64,000 bases of DNA from NCBI GenBank assembly GCA_036405135.1, contig DASWYF010000013.1, positions 62,001-126,000 of the forward strand. Direction: 5' to 3'. This document shows positions 8,616-17,253 of the stretch, in pieces. A model generated the notes under the pieces. That model made no database searches and was not told where the DNA came from. It was given only the letters and a program-made list of their open reading frames with translations. Each line of letters opens with the position of its first letter. Position 1 is the first letter of the stretch. A program made the position numbers and the translations under genes. The DNA is from Verrucomicrobiia bacterium (GTDB lineage: Bacteria; Verrucomicrobiota; Verrucomicrobiia; Limisphaerales; JAEYXS01).

Positions 8616-8643
8616 CCCGTGCTGCCGGATTCCAGCCGGCAGT
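8616..8643. repeat. Dispersed palindromic repeat, family B, copy 1
   Basis: CCCGTGCTGCCGGATTCCAG continues to CCGGCAGT; CTGCCGG and CCGGCAG form the arms. The same 28 bases occur at 26559-26586. The copy lies just before the SRPBCC gene and is translated into a spurious extension if the upstream ATG at 8584 is used. Confidence 0.85.
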
Positions 8644-8712
8644 TCAGGCGCTTACGAGGTTGCATCATCCCATCTGGACAAACTACTCCTCTCAGCCGAC
8701 CTTCCATTCACC

Positions 8713-9159
8713 ATGTCATCCAGTGTCCAACCGAAACCCCAAGCCAAAGTTCAGCGTCATTTCAATGTTCCCGCTGAACGTGTCTTCTCCGCCTGGCTGG
8801 ACCCGTTGCAGATCGGCCACTGGATGTTCGGCCCAACCATCCGCGATGAAGAGATCATCAGCCTGAAGACCTCACCCAAGGTCGGTGGAAAATTCTCCTT
8901 CATCGTAAATCGCCAAGGCAAGCAGTTCGATCATGTCGGCGAATACTTGGAGATCCAACGCCCCACGCGCCTTGTCTTCACCTGGGCCGTGACGCAAGTC
9001 GGTGGCGAACCCAGCAAGGTGATCATCGACATCACGCCAATGGAGGAGGGCTGCGAACTCGCACTGATCCATGAGATGGCTCCTGAATGGGCCGACTTCG
9101 TTGTGCGTTCAGAAGAAGCATGGTCGAAGATGCTCGCCGCACTCGCCAAGACCCTGTAG
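8713..9159 (+). CDS. SRPBCC (AHSA1-like START fold) protein
   Basis: A 148-residue cytoplasmic protein of the activator-of-Hsp90-ATPase-homologue family. The segment VFSAWLDPLQIGHWMFGP near residue 25 and the later LVFTWAV are typical of these small ligand-binding domains, as is the closing W-x-K-x-L-A-A-L-A helix. Such proteins bind hydrophobic ligands or act as accessory stress or regulatory proteins; no ligand can be named. The ATG at 8713 is chosen because the 43 upstream codons translate the family B repeat. The gene stands alone, with the PQQ-propeller gene starting 94 bases downstream. Confidence 0.8.
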   Translation: MSSSVQPKPQAKVQRHFNVPAERVFSAWLDPLQIGHWMFGPTIRDEEIISLKTSPKVGGKFSFIVNRQGKQFDHVGEYLEIQRPTRLVFTWAVTQVGGEPSKVIIDITPMEEGCELALIHEMAPEWADFVVRSEEAWSKMLAALAKTL

Positions 9160-9253
9160 CCGCAGACCGCTGGTGGGCCAATAAATAGGTGACGCTTTTC
9201 ATCTACCCACATCGCGCAAACCTGCTATCCTTTGCTTCATCCGAAAATTCCCT

Positions 9254-10564
9254 ATGAATACGTCACGGCTGTGCCTTGGTCTGGTCGTATCCTTCATCGT
9301 CTTTTCCGCTTCTGCCGCCAACTGGCCTTCATGGCGCGGTGCCAATGGTGATGGCGTCACTAGTGAATCCAACCTCCCGCTGAAATGGGACACCACCAAC
9401 AGCGTTCGCTGGAAAGTCGCCTTGCCCGGCCCTGGCAATTCCACGCCTATCGTTTGGGGCAACAAAGTGTTTATCACGCAAACAGTAGATAAACGCCGCA
9501 CGCTCATGTGCTTCGACCGCGCGAATGGCAAACTCCTCTGGCAACAAGGCCCTGTTTACGCCGAGCCTGAAGCCACTCACGCCACGAATCCCTATTGTTC
9601 CGCCTCACCTGTCACCGATGGTGAACGCATCATTGCCTCCTTCGGTTCCGCTGGCGTGTATTGCTACGATCTGAACGGAAAAGAATTGTGGAAGCGCGAT
9701 CTCGGCAAGCAAGTCCACATCTGGGGCCACGCCGCTTCACCCGTGATTTTCGGTGATCTGTGCTATCTGAATTACGGTCCCGGCGAGAAAACATTTCTCG
9801 TCGCCATGAACAAGCGCACCGGCGAAACCGTGTGGCAGCATAACGAACCCGGCGGTGGCGCGGGCAATCCCGAGCCCAATAAAAAGAATACAGACATCTG
9901 GATCGGCTCTTGGAGCGACCCCATCCTGCGCCAAGTCAATGGCCGCGATGAACTCATCATGACCTGGCCCAAACGCATCTGCGCTTACGACCCCAAGAAC
10001 GGCAAAGAACTGTGGACGTGCGATGGCTTAAACCCGCTCGTTTACACCTCACCGCTATATAGTGACGGCATCGTCGTGGGCATGGGCGGATTCAACGGCT
10101 CAGCCGCCGCGGTGAAAGCCGGTGGCAATGGCGACGTCACCGCCACACGTCTCTGGCAGCATCCGAAAACCAAGCAACGAATCGGTTCTGGTGTGATTTA
10201 CGAAGGCCACATCTACATCCTGAATGATCCAGGCGTGGCCGAGTGTTTCGAACTCAAGACCGGCAAGCTCGTCTGGGAAGAGCGCATCAAAGGCCCCGGA
10301 CCGACCGGTCAAAACTGGTCATCCCTGATGCGTTCCGGCGACCGCCTCTACGCCTTGACGCAAGGCGGTGACGGCATCGTTTTCCGCGCAAGCCCCAAGT
10401 TCGAGTTGCTCGCCATCAATACGCTCGGAGCCAAAGAGAAATCGAACTCATCGGTGGCGGTAGCAGACGGGGAGCTTTTCCTCCGCACCCACAGTCATCT
10501 GTGGTGCATCAGCGAGAAGAAGACCACGGCCGCAAGCGGCCAACCCGGTGTAGCGGCGCGGTGA
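9254..10564 (+). CDS. Secreted PQQ-type beta-propeller protein
   Basis: A 436-residue protein with a signal peptide ending at about ASAA-NWPSWRG. The mature chain begins with the WPSWRGANGDGV motif usual in this verrucomicrobial/planctomycete family. Several propeller blades of the pattern (CFDRANGKLLWQ, CYDLNGKELWKR, AMNKRTGETVWQ, AYDPKNGKELWT) follow, with the W at the end of each blade. It resembles BamB and PQQ dehydrogenases in fold, but the dehydrogenase active-site residues are not evident, so it may be a binding or scaffolding protein in the periplasm. A longer paralogue lies at 59426-60844. Confidence 0.8.
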   Translation: MNTSRLCLGLVVSFIVFSASAANWPSWRGANGDGVTSESNLPLKWDTTNSVRWKVALPGPGNSTPIVWGNKVFITQTVDKRRTLMCFDRANGKLLWQQGPVYAEPEATHATNPYCSASPVTDGERIIASFGSAGVYCYDLNGKELWKRDLGKQVHIWGHAASPVIFGDLCYLNYGPGEKTFLVAMNKRTGETVWQHNEPGGGAGNPEPNKKNTDIWIGSWSDPILRQVNGRDELIMTWPKRICAYDPKNGKELWTCDGLNPLVYTSPLYSDGIVVGMGGFNGSAAAVKAGGNGDVTATRLWQHPKTKQRIGSGVIYEGHIYILNDPGVAECFELKTGKLVWEERIKGPGPTGQNWSSLMRSGDRLYALTQGGDGIVFRASPKFELLAINTLGAKEKSNSSVAVADGELFLRTHSHLWCISEKKTTAASGQPGVAAR

Positions 10565-10567
10565 GCG

Positions 10568-10786
10568 CTATTCCGCTTTGTCGTTGGAGGAACGGCCAGA
10601 GCCATTGGCGCCCACGCATTTGAGCAGTTGGGCGTGACGGAGACGTTCCTGCGTTTCGCGGAATAGCTCCACAAACAAGGCCAGATCACGCGCCACTACC
10701 ATAGGGCCGCGACGATCTTCGCACCACTTCCGGAATTCGTCCCATTCCGTCAGCGTCTTGTTATAGACATCGAGCTTGTCGTTCAT
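10568..10786 (-). CDS. Small hypothetical protein, second gene of a pair
   Basis: A 72-residue charged protein (NDKLDVYNKTLTEWDEFRKW at the start) of no recognised family. Its start overlaps the stop of the preceding ribbon-helix-helix-like gene by four bases (ATGA), so the two are translationally coupled. The C-terminus is polar and probably unfolded. The arrangement is reminiscent of a regulator with a small partner, but nothing in the sequence shows toxicity. Confidence 0.5.
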   Translation of the reverse strand: MNDKLDVYNKTLTEWDEFRKWCEDRRGPMVVARDLALFVELFRETQERLRHAQLLKCVGANGSGRSSNDKAE

Positions 10787-11094
10787 GACATTCGCGCTTT
10801 TTTAGACTTCGCCTTCGCGCGCGGCGGCGGAGTAGCAGCTTGCTCTGAGATGTCGAAGCGCAATGGCAGCGAGAACTGGCCGCCATTCTCATCTATCGAA
10901 CGTAGGGCCGCATGAAGGATCATGCTCACCACATCGGTTGAAGAAAGCCGTGTGTGTTCGGAGATGCGTCGTACAACTTGCTCATCATCAGCATATAGCC
11001 GGATTCGCACTTGATTTGGTTTCAGCATGCGGAGGTCGTCGTTCTTCGGACGTTTCTCCACAGCTCTAGCAGAACTGTTGATACTTAAACACAT
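10783..11094 (-). CDS. Small ribbon-helix-helix-like protein
   Basis: A 103-residue protein. Residues about 25-70 contain KPNQVRIRLYADDEQVVRR followed by a helix-turn-helix-like LSSTDVVSMILHAALR, which fits the beta-strand/helix/helix order of CopG/Arc-type DNA-binding proteins. The C-terminal 20 residues are Lys/Ala/Pro-rich. Neither possible start (M1 or M23) has a clear Shine-Dalgarno sequence. It forms an ATGA-coupled pair with the next gene and lies about 220 bases downstream of tRNA-Asn on the same strand, a common site for small integrated elements. Autoregulation would be usual for the family; this is inference. Confidence 0.5.
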   Translation of the reverse strand: MCLSINSSARAVEKRPKNDDLRMLKPNQVRIRLYADDEQVVRRISEHTRLSSTDVVSMILHAALRSIDENGGQFSLPLRFDISEQAATPPPRAKAKSKKARMS

Positions 11095-11313
11095 TTCAAA
11101 TTAGCCGTAATTTGGCACAGTTGACACAATTGTTAACCGCCCGCTTTATGGCTGGTATAAGGTCTGCTGCCTTGCAAATTGCCGCCACGAGGAGAAGCAC
11201 CCCCTTGACTCGGGACGAAAACCCTATCTGGAAACATGCCTTTTGGTGCAAATTGCAGTAAGGCCTAAAGAGAAATGGTTAAAAACTAAGGGAAAATTGC
11301 AGAAAACAAGAAG

Positions 11314-11388
11314 TGGCTCCAGAGGTAGGACTCGAACCTACAACCACACGGTTAACAGCCGCGTGCTCTACCATTGAGCTACTCTGGA
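11314..11388 (-). tRNA. tRNA-Asn (GTT)
   Basis: On the minus strand a full cloverleaf can be drawn: acceptor TCCAGAG/CTCTGGA, D-stem GCTC/GAGC, anticodon loop CTGTTAA with anticodon GTT, T-arm GTAGG-TTCGAGT-CCTAC, discriminator G and an encoded CCA. The length is 75 bases including CCA. Confidence 0.95.
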
Positions 11389-11556
11389 ACGCAAACGGGC
11401 GCACAATCTAGCGACCACCCCTCTGACCGTCAACAGGTGAAATACTTTTTTTATGCGACTGGAAAATCGCCTTCAAGTGCCTTGCTATCATGGGGTTCAG
11501 CCATGTGAGTAATCCCCTTGGCCAGTTTTTCCTGCTGTTGTAAAATGGCAGACACC

Positions 11557-11976
11557 ATGAAATCCCTGACGGAACACCTCTGGTTCGAGATCCCCGGCCG
11601 ACGCGGTTTCGAGAACATCACGCCTACCGTGGAAGCCTTGGTGAAGAAGAGCGGTGTCCAAGAGGGCTTATGCTTGGTAAACGCCATGCACATCACCGCC
11701 TCCGTGTTCATCAATGACGATGAAAGCGGCCTCCATCACGATTACGAGGTGTGGCTGGAGAAACTCGCACCCCATGCCCCCACCGCCCAGTATCACCACA
11801 ATCGCACCGGTGAAGATAACGCCGACGCCCACATGAAACGCCAGATCATGGGTCGTGAAGTGGTCGTGGCCATTACAAAGGGTCGGCTGGATATGGGACC
11901 GTGGGAACAGATATTTTACGGTGAGTTCGATGGGAACCGGAAGAAGCGCGTGCTGGTGAAGATCATCGGGGAGTGA
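11557..11976 (+). CDS. YjbQ family (UPF0047) protein, secondary thiamine-phosphate synthase-like
   Basis: A 139-residue protein that covers the complete YjbQ/UPF0047 family. The core [17 protein letters not shown], then [27 protein letters not shown] and the closing [13 protein letters not shown] are all typical. Some members have weak thiamine-phosphate synthase activity in vitro; the physiological role is unsettled. Homologues usually begin a few residues before EHLWFEIP, so the ATG at 11557 is chosen over in-frame ATGs at 11518 and 11545; none has a strong ribosome binding site. The gene is a single transcription unit with a T-rich stretch after its stop. Confidence 0.85.
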   Translation: MKSLTEHLWFEIPGRRGFENITPTVEALVKKSGVQEGLCLVNAMHITASVFINDDESGLHHDYEVWLEKLAPHAPTAQYHHNRTGEDNADAHMKRQIMGREVVVAITKGRLDMGPWEQIFYGEFDGNRKKRVLVKIIGE

Positions 11977-12315
11977 GATTTTTTTTCAGTTCTCGGGCAG
12001 TGATGCCGCTGAATCCCGTGTTTTTACTTAATTTGTGCTGCTGTGCTTGCACCCGATGGTCGAACAGATATTGGTGTGCCTCCGCCTTTCCATCCTAACT
12101 CCCTCTGCCACTGATACCTGCTAGTTGATGGATAGCATTTAAGTGCAGTATGCAGTCGTGTCTGAATGGTCAAATTCTGGTCTGTCTCCTCCAAAATTTG
12201 CCGAATTTTGGAGATTGAATGTCGGGGTCGAATGGCCTACGGTTCCCAGTCGAAAATTCACGTTAGGCCGATGACAAGGCACATTTGAATCTTCGGCAGT
12301 CTGCATAAAGAAAAT
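11977..12315. other. Intergenic stretch with one strong inverted repeat
   Basis: No gene is supported in these 339 bases. The one clear structure is a perfect 10-base inverted repeat, CTCCAAAATT (12189-12198) and AATTTTGGAG (12204-12213), separated by TGCCG. It lies about 100 bases upstream of the desaturase start and is a reasonable operator or 5'-leader hairpin candidate. Confidence 0.5.
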
Positions 12316-13350
12316 ATGATTAACGCCATTGCCTCGACCGTTGAGGAACGCAAAGCCGCTACGCCCGCGCCGACCGCCGCTGCTCCTGCCTGGAAAGCCA
12401 TCGTGGCCAAGTATGAGAAGCCTTCGCTGGGCAAGGCCGTCTGGCAGATGGTCAATACACTCGTTCCTTTAGCGGCTTTGTGGTGGGCGATGTACTTCAC
12501 TGTGCAGGTTTCCTGGCTATATACCATTCCCTTGGCCATTCTCGCTGCCGGGTTTGTGGTCCGGGCATTCATCATTTTCCATGATTGCGGTCATGGTTCC
12601 TTCTTCGCCTCACGCACGGCGAACAATGTGGTGGGTTTCATCACGGGCATGATCACCTTCACCCCTTACTATCAATGGCGCTGGGAACATGCCGTGCATC
12701 ACGCCACGAATGGTGACCTCGATCGCCGCAGTGTGGGTGATGTGTGGACGATGACGGTGAAGGAATATCAGGCCTCCTCGAAATGGAAACGCCTCGCCTA
12801 TCGTTTGAATCGTAATCCGTTCATCCTGTTCACCGTGGCACCTTTGTTCCTGTTCATGATCTATCAGCGCGTACCCAATCAGAAAGGCAGCAAACGTGAA
12901 CAACGCTCGGCCCTGTGGATGAATCTGGCCCTCGCCGGCATGATCGCCGGCATGAGCATGATCTTCGGTTTCAAGACCTACATCCTGTTACAAGTGATTG
13001 TGATGGGTGTGGCCGCGACGGCCGGTGTGTGGCTCTTCTACGTACAACATCAGTTCGAGGATACTTACTGGGAACGGAGCGAGAAGTGGGATTTCCTGAC
13101 GGCGGCGATCAAGGGCAGTTCCTTCTACAAGCTGCCGAAGATACTGCAATGGTTCTCCGGTAACATCGGGTTCCATCACATCCACCATCTCAGCTCACGC
13201 ATCCCGAACTATAATCTGGAAAAGTGCCATAATGCGGAACCGCTCTTCCAACAGGTGAAACCGATCACGCTGATCAGCAGTTTGAAGTCCCTGACGTTCC
13301 GCCTGTGGGACGAAGAGAAGCAGAAGCTGGTGGGCTATCCGCAGAATTGA
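12316..13350 (+). CDS. Membrane fatty acid desaturase
   Basis: A 344-residue integral membrane di-iron enzyme. All three histidine boxes are present in order: HDCGH near residue 95, HAVHH near 131, and FHHIHH near 284. Hydrophobic segments surround them as expected. The box pattern fits the acyl-lipid/acyl-CoA desaturase family (omega-6/delta-12-like), which introduces double bonds to adjust membrane fluidity; the position of the double bond cannot be read from sequence. No ferredoxin or reductase gene is adjacent. A 10-base inverted repeat upstream and a strong terminator at 13370-13408 make this a single-gene unit. Confidence 0.9.
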   Translation: MINAIASTVEERKAATPAPTAAAPAWKAIVAKYEKPSLGKAVWQMVNTLVPLAALWWAMYFTVQVSWLYTIPLAILAAGFVVRAFIIFHDCGHGSFFASRTANNVVGFITGMITFTPYYQWRWEHAVHHATNGDLDRRSVGDVWTMTVKEYQASSKWKRLAYRLNRNPFILFTVAPLFLFMIYQRVPNQKGSKREQRSALWMNLALAGMIAGMSMIFGFKTYILLQVIVMGVAATAGVWLFYVQHQFEDTYWERSEKWDFLTAAIKGSSFYKLPKILQWFSGNIGFHHIHHLSSRIPNYNLEKCHNAEPLFQQVKPITLISSLKSLTFRLWDEEKQKLVGYPQN

Positions 13351-13369
13351 TTTAGATAATTCCTACATG

Positions 13370-13408
13370 ACGGCGCTGTTCTGAAAAGGACAGCGCCGTT
13401 TTGCTTTT
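13370..13408 (+). terminator. Rho-independent terminator of the desaturase gene
   Basis: ACGGCGCTGT and ACAGCGCCGT form a perfect 10-base stem around a 10-base loop, followed by TTTTGCTTTT, 20 bases after the desaturase stop codon. Confidence 0.85.
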
Positions 13409-13415
13409 ATCACCA

Positions 13416-13874
13416 TCATTTCGGTGATGATTTGGAGCGGGAGTCGAGATGGTCGCGGACCATTTGATTTGGCTCAGCGCCTTTCCAAGTGACGGGAAAA
13501 GGTTTTCCGTCCAGCGGTCTTACGGGGCGCTCAGGATGTCGTGTTCTTGGGTCAAAACTCCAGTCGATCAAGATTTTTTGACGCAGTGAAATTGCATATT
13601 CTTTATCTAGACCGCCTCGTCCTCGCAGCATGAAATCGCTTCCGGTTTTGCCATCCATGATGGTGAGCAGGTCATCCCACGATTTGGGCCATTGATCATC
13701 ATGGGCTTTCATATACTCAACAAGAAGAGTGCCTGTGTCCCAAGCGGCGTAAGCTTCCGGGATTTTCCGCCATGTTACGATGGCACTATATCCGGCAAAG
13801 CATACGCAACCAATCACAGTGAGCAATATGGCCCAAAGTAATTTGCGCTTAAGGGGTTTCTCCATAGGACTCAT
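13416..13874 (-). CDS. Hypothetical single-pass membrane protein
   Basis: A 152-residue protein with a positive N-terminus (KPLKRK) and one transmembrane segment (about residues 12-33), so the rest probably faces the periplasm. The remainder contains WPKSWDDLLTIMDG and PLDGKPFPVTW, a pattern seen in short verrucomicrobial proteins reminiscent of pseudopilin-like tails, but I cannot assign a family. It converges on the desaturase terminator, and its start lies 88 bases from the start of the divergent sulfatase gene, so the two may share a control region. Confidence 0.5.
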   Translation of the reverse strand: MSPMEKPLKRKLLWAILLTVIGCVCFAGYSAIVTWRKIPEAYAAWDTGTLLVEYMKAHDDQWPKSWDDLLTIMDGKTGSDFMLRGRGGLDKEYAISLRQKILIDWSFDPRTRHPERPVRPLDGKPFPVTWKGAEPNQMVRDHLDSRSKSSPK

Positions 13875-13961
13875 AGCACCTTAACGAAAGGATCTTGTCG
13901 TGGCAATCAACGATGACGATTGCAGCCTTGCCTCACACCCTCTGCCCGTCATTATCCCGGC

Positions 13962-15623
13962 ATGAACCTCGTTTGGCGACGGCTGGCCGTATTCCTAGCC
14001 TTGATGTTGTGCAGCTCTGTTTCCGTTCATTCCGCTACGCAGCCCAACATCATCCTCATCCTCGCCGATGACATGGGCTACTCTGATCTCGGCTGTTACG
14101 GCTCCGAGATTAAAACGCCGAACCTCGACAAGCTCGCGGCGAACGGGCTTCGCTTCACCCAGTTCTACAATGGCGCACGCTGCTGTCCCACACGCGCGGC
14201 GTTGCTTACAGGGTTGTATCCACATCAGGCGGGAGTGGGGCACATGCTGCAGGATTTCAAGAAGCCGGGTTACACCAGCGGTTTGAATGACAATAGCGCC
14301 ACGATCGCGGAGCTTCTGCGTGAGTCCGGCTATCGCACCTATCACGTAGGCAAGTGGCATGTGGGCGGCATCGGGGCGAAAGCGGAACCGCGCAATCATC
14401 CCATGAGCCGGGGCTTTGACCGTGCGTATGGTTCAGGCGGTGGCGGCAATTACTTCGCCCTGCAACCGCTCTACATGGATCGTGAAAATATCAAACCGGG
14501 TGACAACTTCTATGCGACCGATGCGTTCAGCTATTGGGGTGTAAGGCTTTTGGACGAACATCAGGCCCGTCATAAGGACAAACCGTTCTTCCTGCATCTT
14601 TGTTACACCGCACCGCATTTTCCGCTGCACGCGAAGCCTGAGGATATCGCGAAATATCGCGGCAAATATCGTGAAGGCTGGGACAAGCTGCGCGAGACAC
14701 GGTTCGCGAAACAGCAGGAGCTGGGAATCATTGACAAGAAAGCAAAACTCTCCCCGCGCGATCCAGTGGCCAAAGCATGGACGGATGTATCTGAGGCGGA
14801 GAAAGACGAATGGGACCTGCGCATGGCCGTGCATGCGGCGATGATCGATTGCATGGATCAAGGCATCGGGCGAGTGATGGAAATGGTGAGGAAGATGGGC
14901 GCGGAGGAGAACACGTTGGTGGTGTTCCTGTCGGACAACGGAGCGAGTGCCGAGGCGCTCGACTCATGGCCCAATCCCGCGCGAGGTCACAAGCCCGGCA
15001 GCGTGACGGGCACGAAAGAATCGCATCGCTGCCTTGAGATCGGCTGGGCGAATGCGGCGAACACGCCTTTCCGCGAGAATAAGATGTGGGTGCATGAGGG
15101 CGGCATCAGCACGCCGTTCATCGCGCATTGGCCTGCTGGTATTACCAAGACGCGTGGCAAGATCACCGGTGAAGTCGGTCATGTCATTGACTTGATGCCG
15201 ACGTTTCTGGAGCTAGCCGGTGGCGAATATCCCACGCGTTATCGCAGTTTTGATTTGAAGCCTTTGGCTGGCACGAGCTTGGTGCCGGTTTTGCAAGGCA
15301 AGCGCGGGAGTGAACGCACGCTGGGATGGGAGCATGAAGGCAATCGCGCGTATCGAATAGGGGATTGGAAACTGGTAGCGACCTTCAAAGGTGATTGGGA
15401 GTTATACGATCTGGGCAAAGATCGCACGGAAGTGAATAATCTTGCGGCGAAGTATCCGAAACGTGTGCAGGAGATGAGCGTCCGTTATCAACAATGGGCG
15501 GATGAAGTGGGCGTGGTGCCTTGGGAACAATTGCCGGGCGCGAATTACCAGCCGACGAAGGGGTATCGGAAGAAATCAGAGCCGCCAGTGGAAGGGGCAG
15601 GTGGCGGGAAGGTAGCTGAGTAA
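13962..15623 (+). CDS. Secreted arylsulfatase
   Basis: A 553-residue sulfatase with a signal peptide (MNLVWRRLAVFLALMLCSS, cleaved near VHSA). The metal-binding LADDMGYSDLGCYG is followed by the active-site C-C-P-T-R, where Cys74 is the predicted formylglycine precursor, then GKWHVGG, LSDNGAS and GEVGHVIDLMPTFLELAG. The overall length and the ARCCPTRAALLTGLYPHQAGVGHM region match the large arylsulfatase A-like group that is greatly expanded in marine and soil PVC bacteria. The ATG at 13962 starts the signal peptide; an upstream in-frame start at 13920 adds only polar residues. It is followed after 49 bases by another sulfatase on the same strand. Confidence 0.92.
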   Translation: MNLVWRRLAVFLALMLCSSVSVHSATQPNIILILADDMGYSDLGCYGSEIKTPNLDKLAANGLRFTQFYNGARCCPTRAALLTGLYPHQAGVGHMLQDFKKPGYTSGLNDNSATIAELLRESGYRTYHVGKWHVGGIGAKAEPRNHPMSRGFDRAYGSGGGGNYFALQPLYMDRENIKPGDNFYATDAFSYWGVRLLDEHQARHKDKPFFLHLCYTAPHFPLHAKPEDIAKYRGKYREGWDKLRETRFAKQQELGIIDKKAKLSPRDPVAKAWTDVSEAEKDEWDLRMAVHAAMIDCMDQGIGRVMEMVRKMGAEENTLVVFLSDNGASAEALDSWPNPARGHKPGSVTGTKESHRCLEIGWANAANTPFRENKMWVHEGGISTPFIAHWPAGITKTRGKITGEVGHVIDLMPTFLELAGGEYPTRYRSFDLKPLAGTSLVPVLQGKRGSERTLGWEHEGNRAYRIGDWKLVATFKGDWELYDLGKDRTEVNNLAAKYPKRVQEMSVRYQQWADEVGVVPWEQLPGANYQPTKGYRKKSEPPVEGAGGGKVAE

Positions 15624-15672
15624 GGGGAACACGTAACTTAAACCGCCGTCGCAACGTCCATTCAGGAAGACC

Positions 15673-17112
15673 ATGAAGGCGATTCGATATGTTTTATTGG
15701 CGGTGCTGGCATTGCTGGCGGTGAGTGCGCAACTCACTGCCGCCGAAGCCAAAACGAAATTCAATCTGCTCATCATCACGGCGGATGATATGAATGCGGA
15801 TTCGCCGGGCTGGATGGGCAACCCGCTGAAGCTGACACCGAACGTGGATGCGTTGGCCAAGACGTCACATCAGTTCGTGAACAATCATGTGACGGTGCCG
15901 ATCTGTCAGCCGGGGCGACAGGCGATCATGACGGGACGTGTGCCGCATCGCAATGGTGGGACCGGTTTCAATCCGATCAACCTGGATGTGCCGACGTTGG
16001 TGGAGGTGTTGAAAGAACAGGGTTATTACACGGCGGCTATCAACAAGACGCAGCACATGGCGCCGAAGGAGAAGTTTCCGTGGGATCATCCATTCGATGG
16101 CTCGGGCAAGAATCCAAAACTCTTCCGTTCGCAGATGGAAGAAGCACTCGCCGAAGCAAAAAAGGCAGGCAAACCCTTCTTCATCAATGCGAACATAACG
16201 GACCCGCACCGGCCTTTTTATGGCAGTGCCCAAGGCGAGCAGAAGAAGGCGAAGAAGGGCAAGGCCGGTAATGAAGGTAAAGCAGTGAAGAAATCCGGTG
16301 AGGACGTGGTGGAGCCATTAAAAGCAGAGCAGGTGAGTGTGCCAAAGTTTCTGGAGGACGTTCCGCTGGTGCGAGAGGAGATGGCACAGTATTACACCAG
16401 CATCAAACGCCTGGATGTGACGTTTGGCGAAGTCATGGCCGCATTGAAAGCGAGCGGGCAGGAAGACAATACAGTGGTCATGTTCATGTCGGACCACGGC
16501 ATCTCGACGCCATTCTCAAAAGCATCAGTCTATTTTAATGGCACGCGTTCCCCTGTGCTTATGCGCTGGCCGGGAATGGGCAAGCCGCAAAAGCGTGAAG
16601 AATTCGTGAGCAGTGTGGATGTCATGCCGACGTTGCTCGATGTGCTTAGTGTGAAGCATCCGGCCGGAATGGATGGACGTTCGTGGCTGCCACTCTTGAA
16701 GGGAGAAAAGCAGGAAGGGCGCGACTATGTGATCACACACGTGAACTCGGTCAGCAGTGGCAAGGATTTGCCGCAACGCTGTATCCGCACGAAAGATTAC
16801 GCGCTGATGTTCCATGCGTGGTCGGATGGCAAGACGAGCTTCCGTGTGGAGGCGATGAACGGACTGACTTTCAATGCGCTGGCGGAGGCGGGCAAGACGG
16901 ATGGAAAGATACAGTCGCGCGTGGAGCAATTTATCAAAGGAACGCCCATAGCGTTCTACGACCTGAAGAATGATCCGGAAGAACGTACGAACGAGCTGAC
17001 AAATCCCAAGTTTCAGAAAGAGATCGAGCGGATGAAGAAGCTCTTGCAGGAACATATGGAGAAGACGAAAGACCCGCAGTTGGAAGCGTTTAAGAAAGCG
17101 GCCATGATGTAG
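15673..17112 (+). CDS. Secreted sulfatase (heparan N-sulfatase/iduronate-sulfatase-like)
   Basis: A 479-residue sulfatase with a signal peptide. ITADDMNADSPGWMGN supplies the metal ligands and the C-Q-P-G-R motif (Cys78) is the formylglycine site; MSDHGIS and the GKLV-less middle follow. Compared with the preceding gene, it is a different subfamily: it has a Lys-rich insertion near residues 190-215 (EQKKAKKGKAGNEGKAVKK) that looks like a linker. The substrate is probably a sulfated glycan, by family analogy only. It starts 49 bases after the preceding sulfatase and is likely cotranscribed with it. Confidence 0.88.
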   Translation: MKAIRYVLLAVLALLAVSAQLTAAEAKTKFNLLIITADDMNADSPGWMGNPLKLTPNVDALAKTSHQFVNNHVTVPICQPGRQAIMTGRVPHRNGGTGFNPINLDVPTLVEVLKEQGYYTAAINKTQHMAPKEKFPWDHPFDGSGKNPKLFRSQMEEALAEAKKAGKPFFINANITDPHRPFYGSAQGEQKKAKKGKAGNEGKAVKKSGEDVVEPLKAEQVSVPKFLEDVPLVREEMAQYYTSIKRLDVTFGEVMAALKASGQEDNTVVMFMSDHGISTPFSKASVYFNGTRSPVLMRWPGMGKPQKREEFVSSVDVMPTLLDVLSVKHPAGMDGRSWLPLLKGEKQEGRDYVITHVNSVSSGKDLPQRCIRTKDYALMFHAWSDGKTSFRVEAMNGLTFNALAEAGKTDGKIQSRVEQFIKGTPIAFYDLKNDPEERTNELTNPKFQKEIERMKKLLQEHMEKTKDPQLEAFKKAAMM

Positions 17113-17253
17113 GCAAAGGAAGACGTTTGCTATGTTTCCGGCATTACAATCAGCAACCTTGTTGGCGCACCGGTGTTGGACTATAGGTTAGCTGTCACGT
17201 CACCCAATTTGCCGTTCTCAGTTTTCGTGTGTCGTTCAGATGGCCTATAAGCT

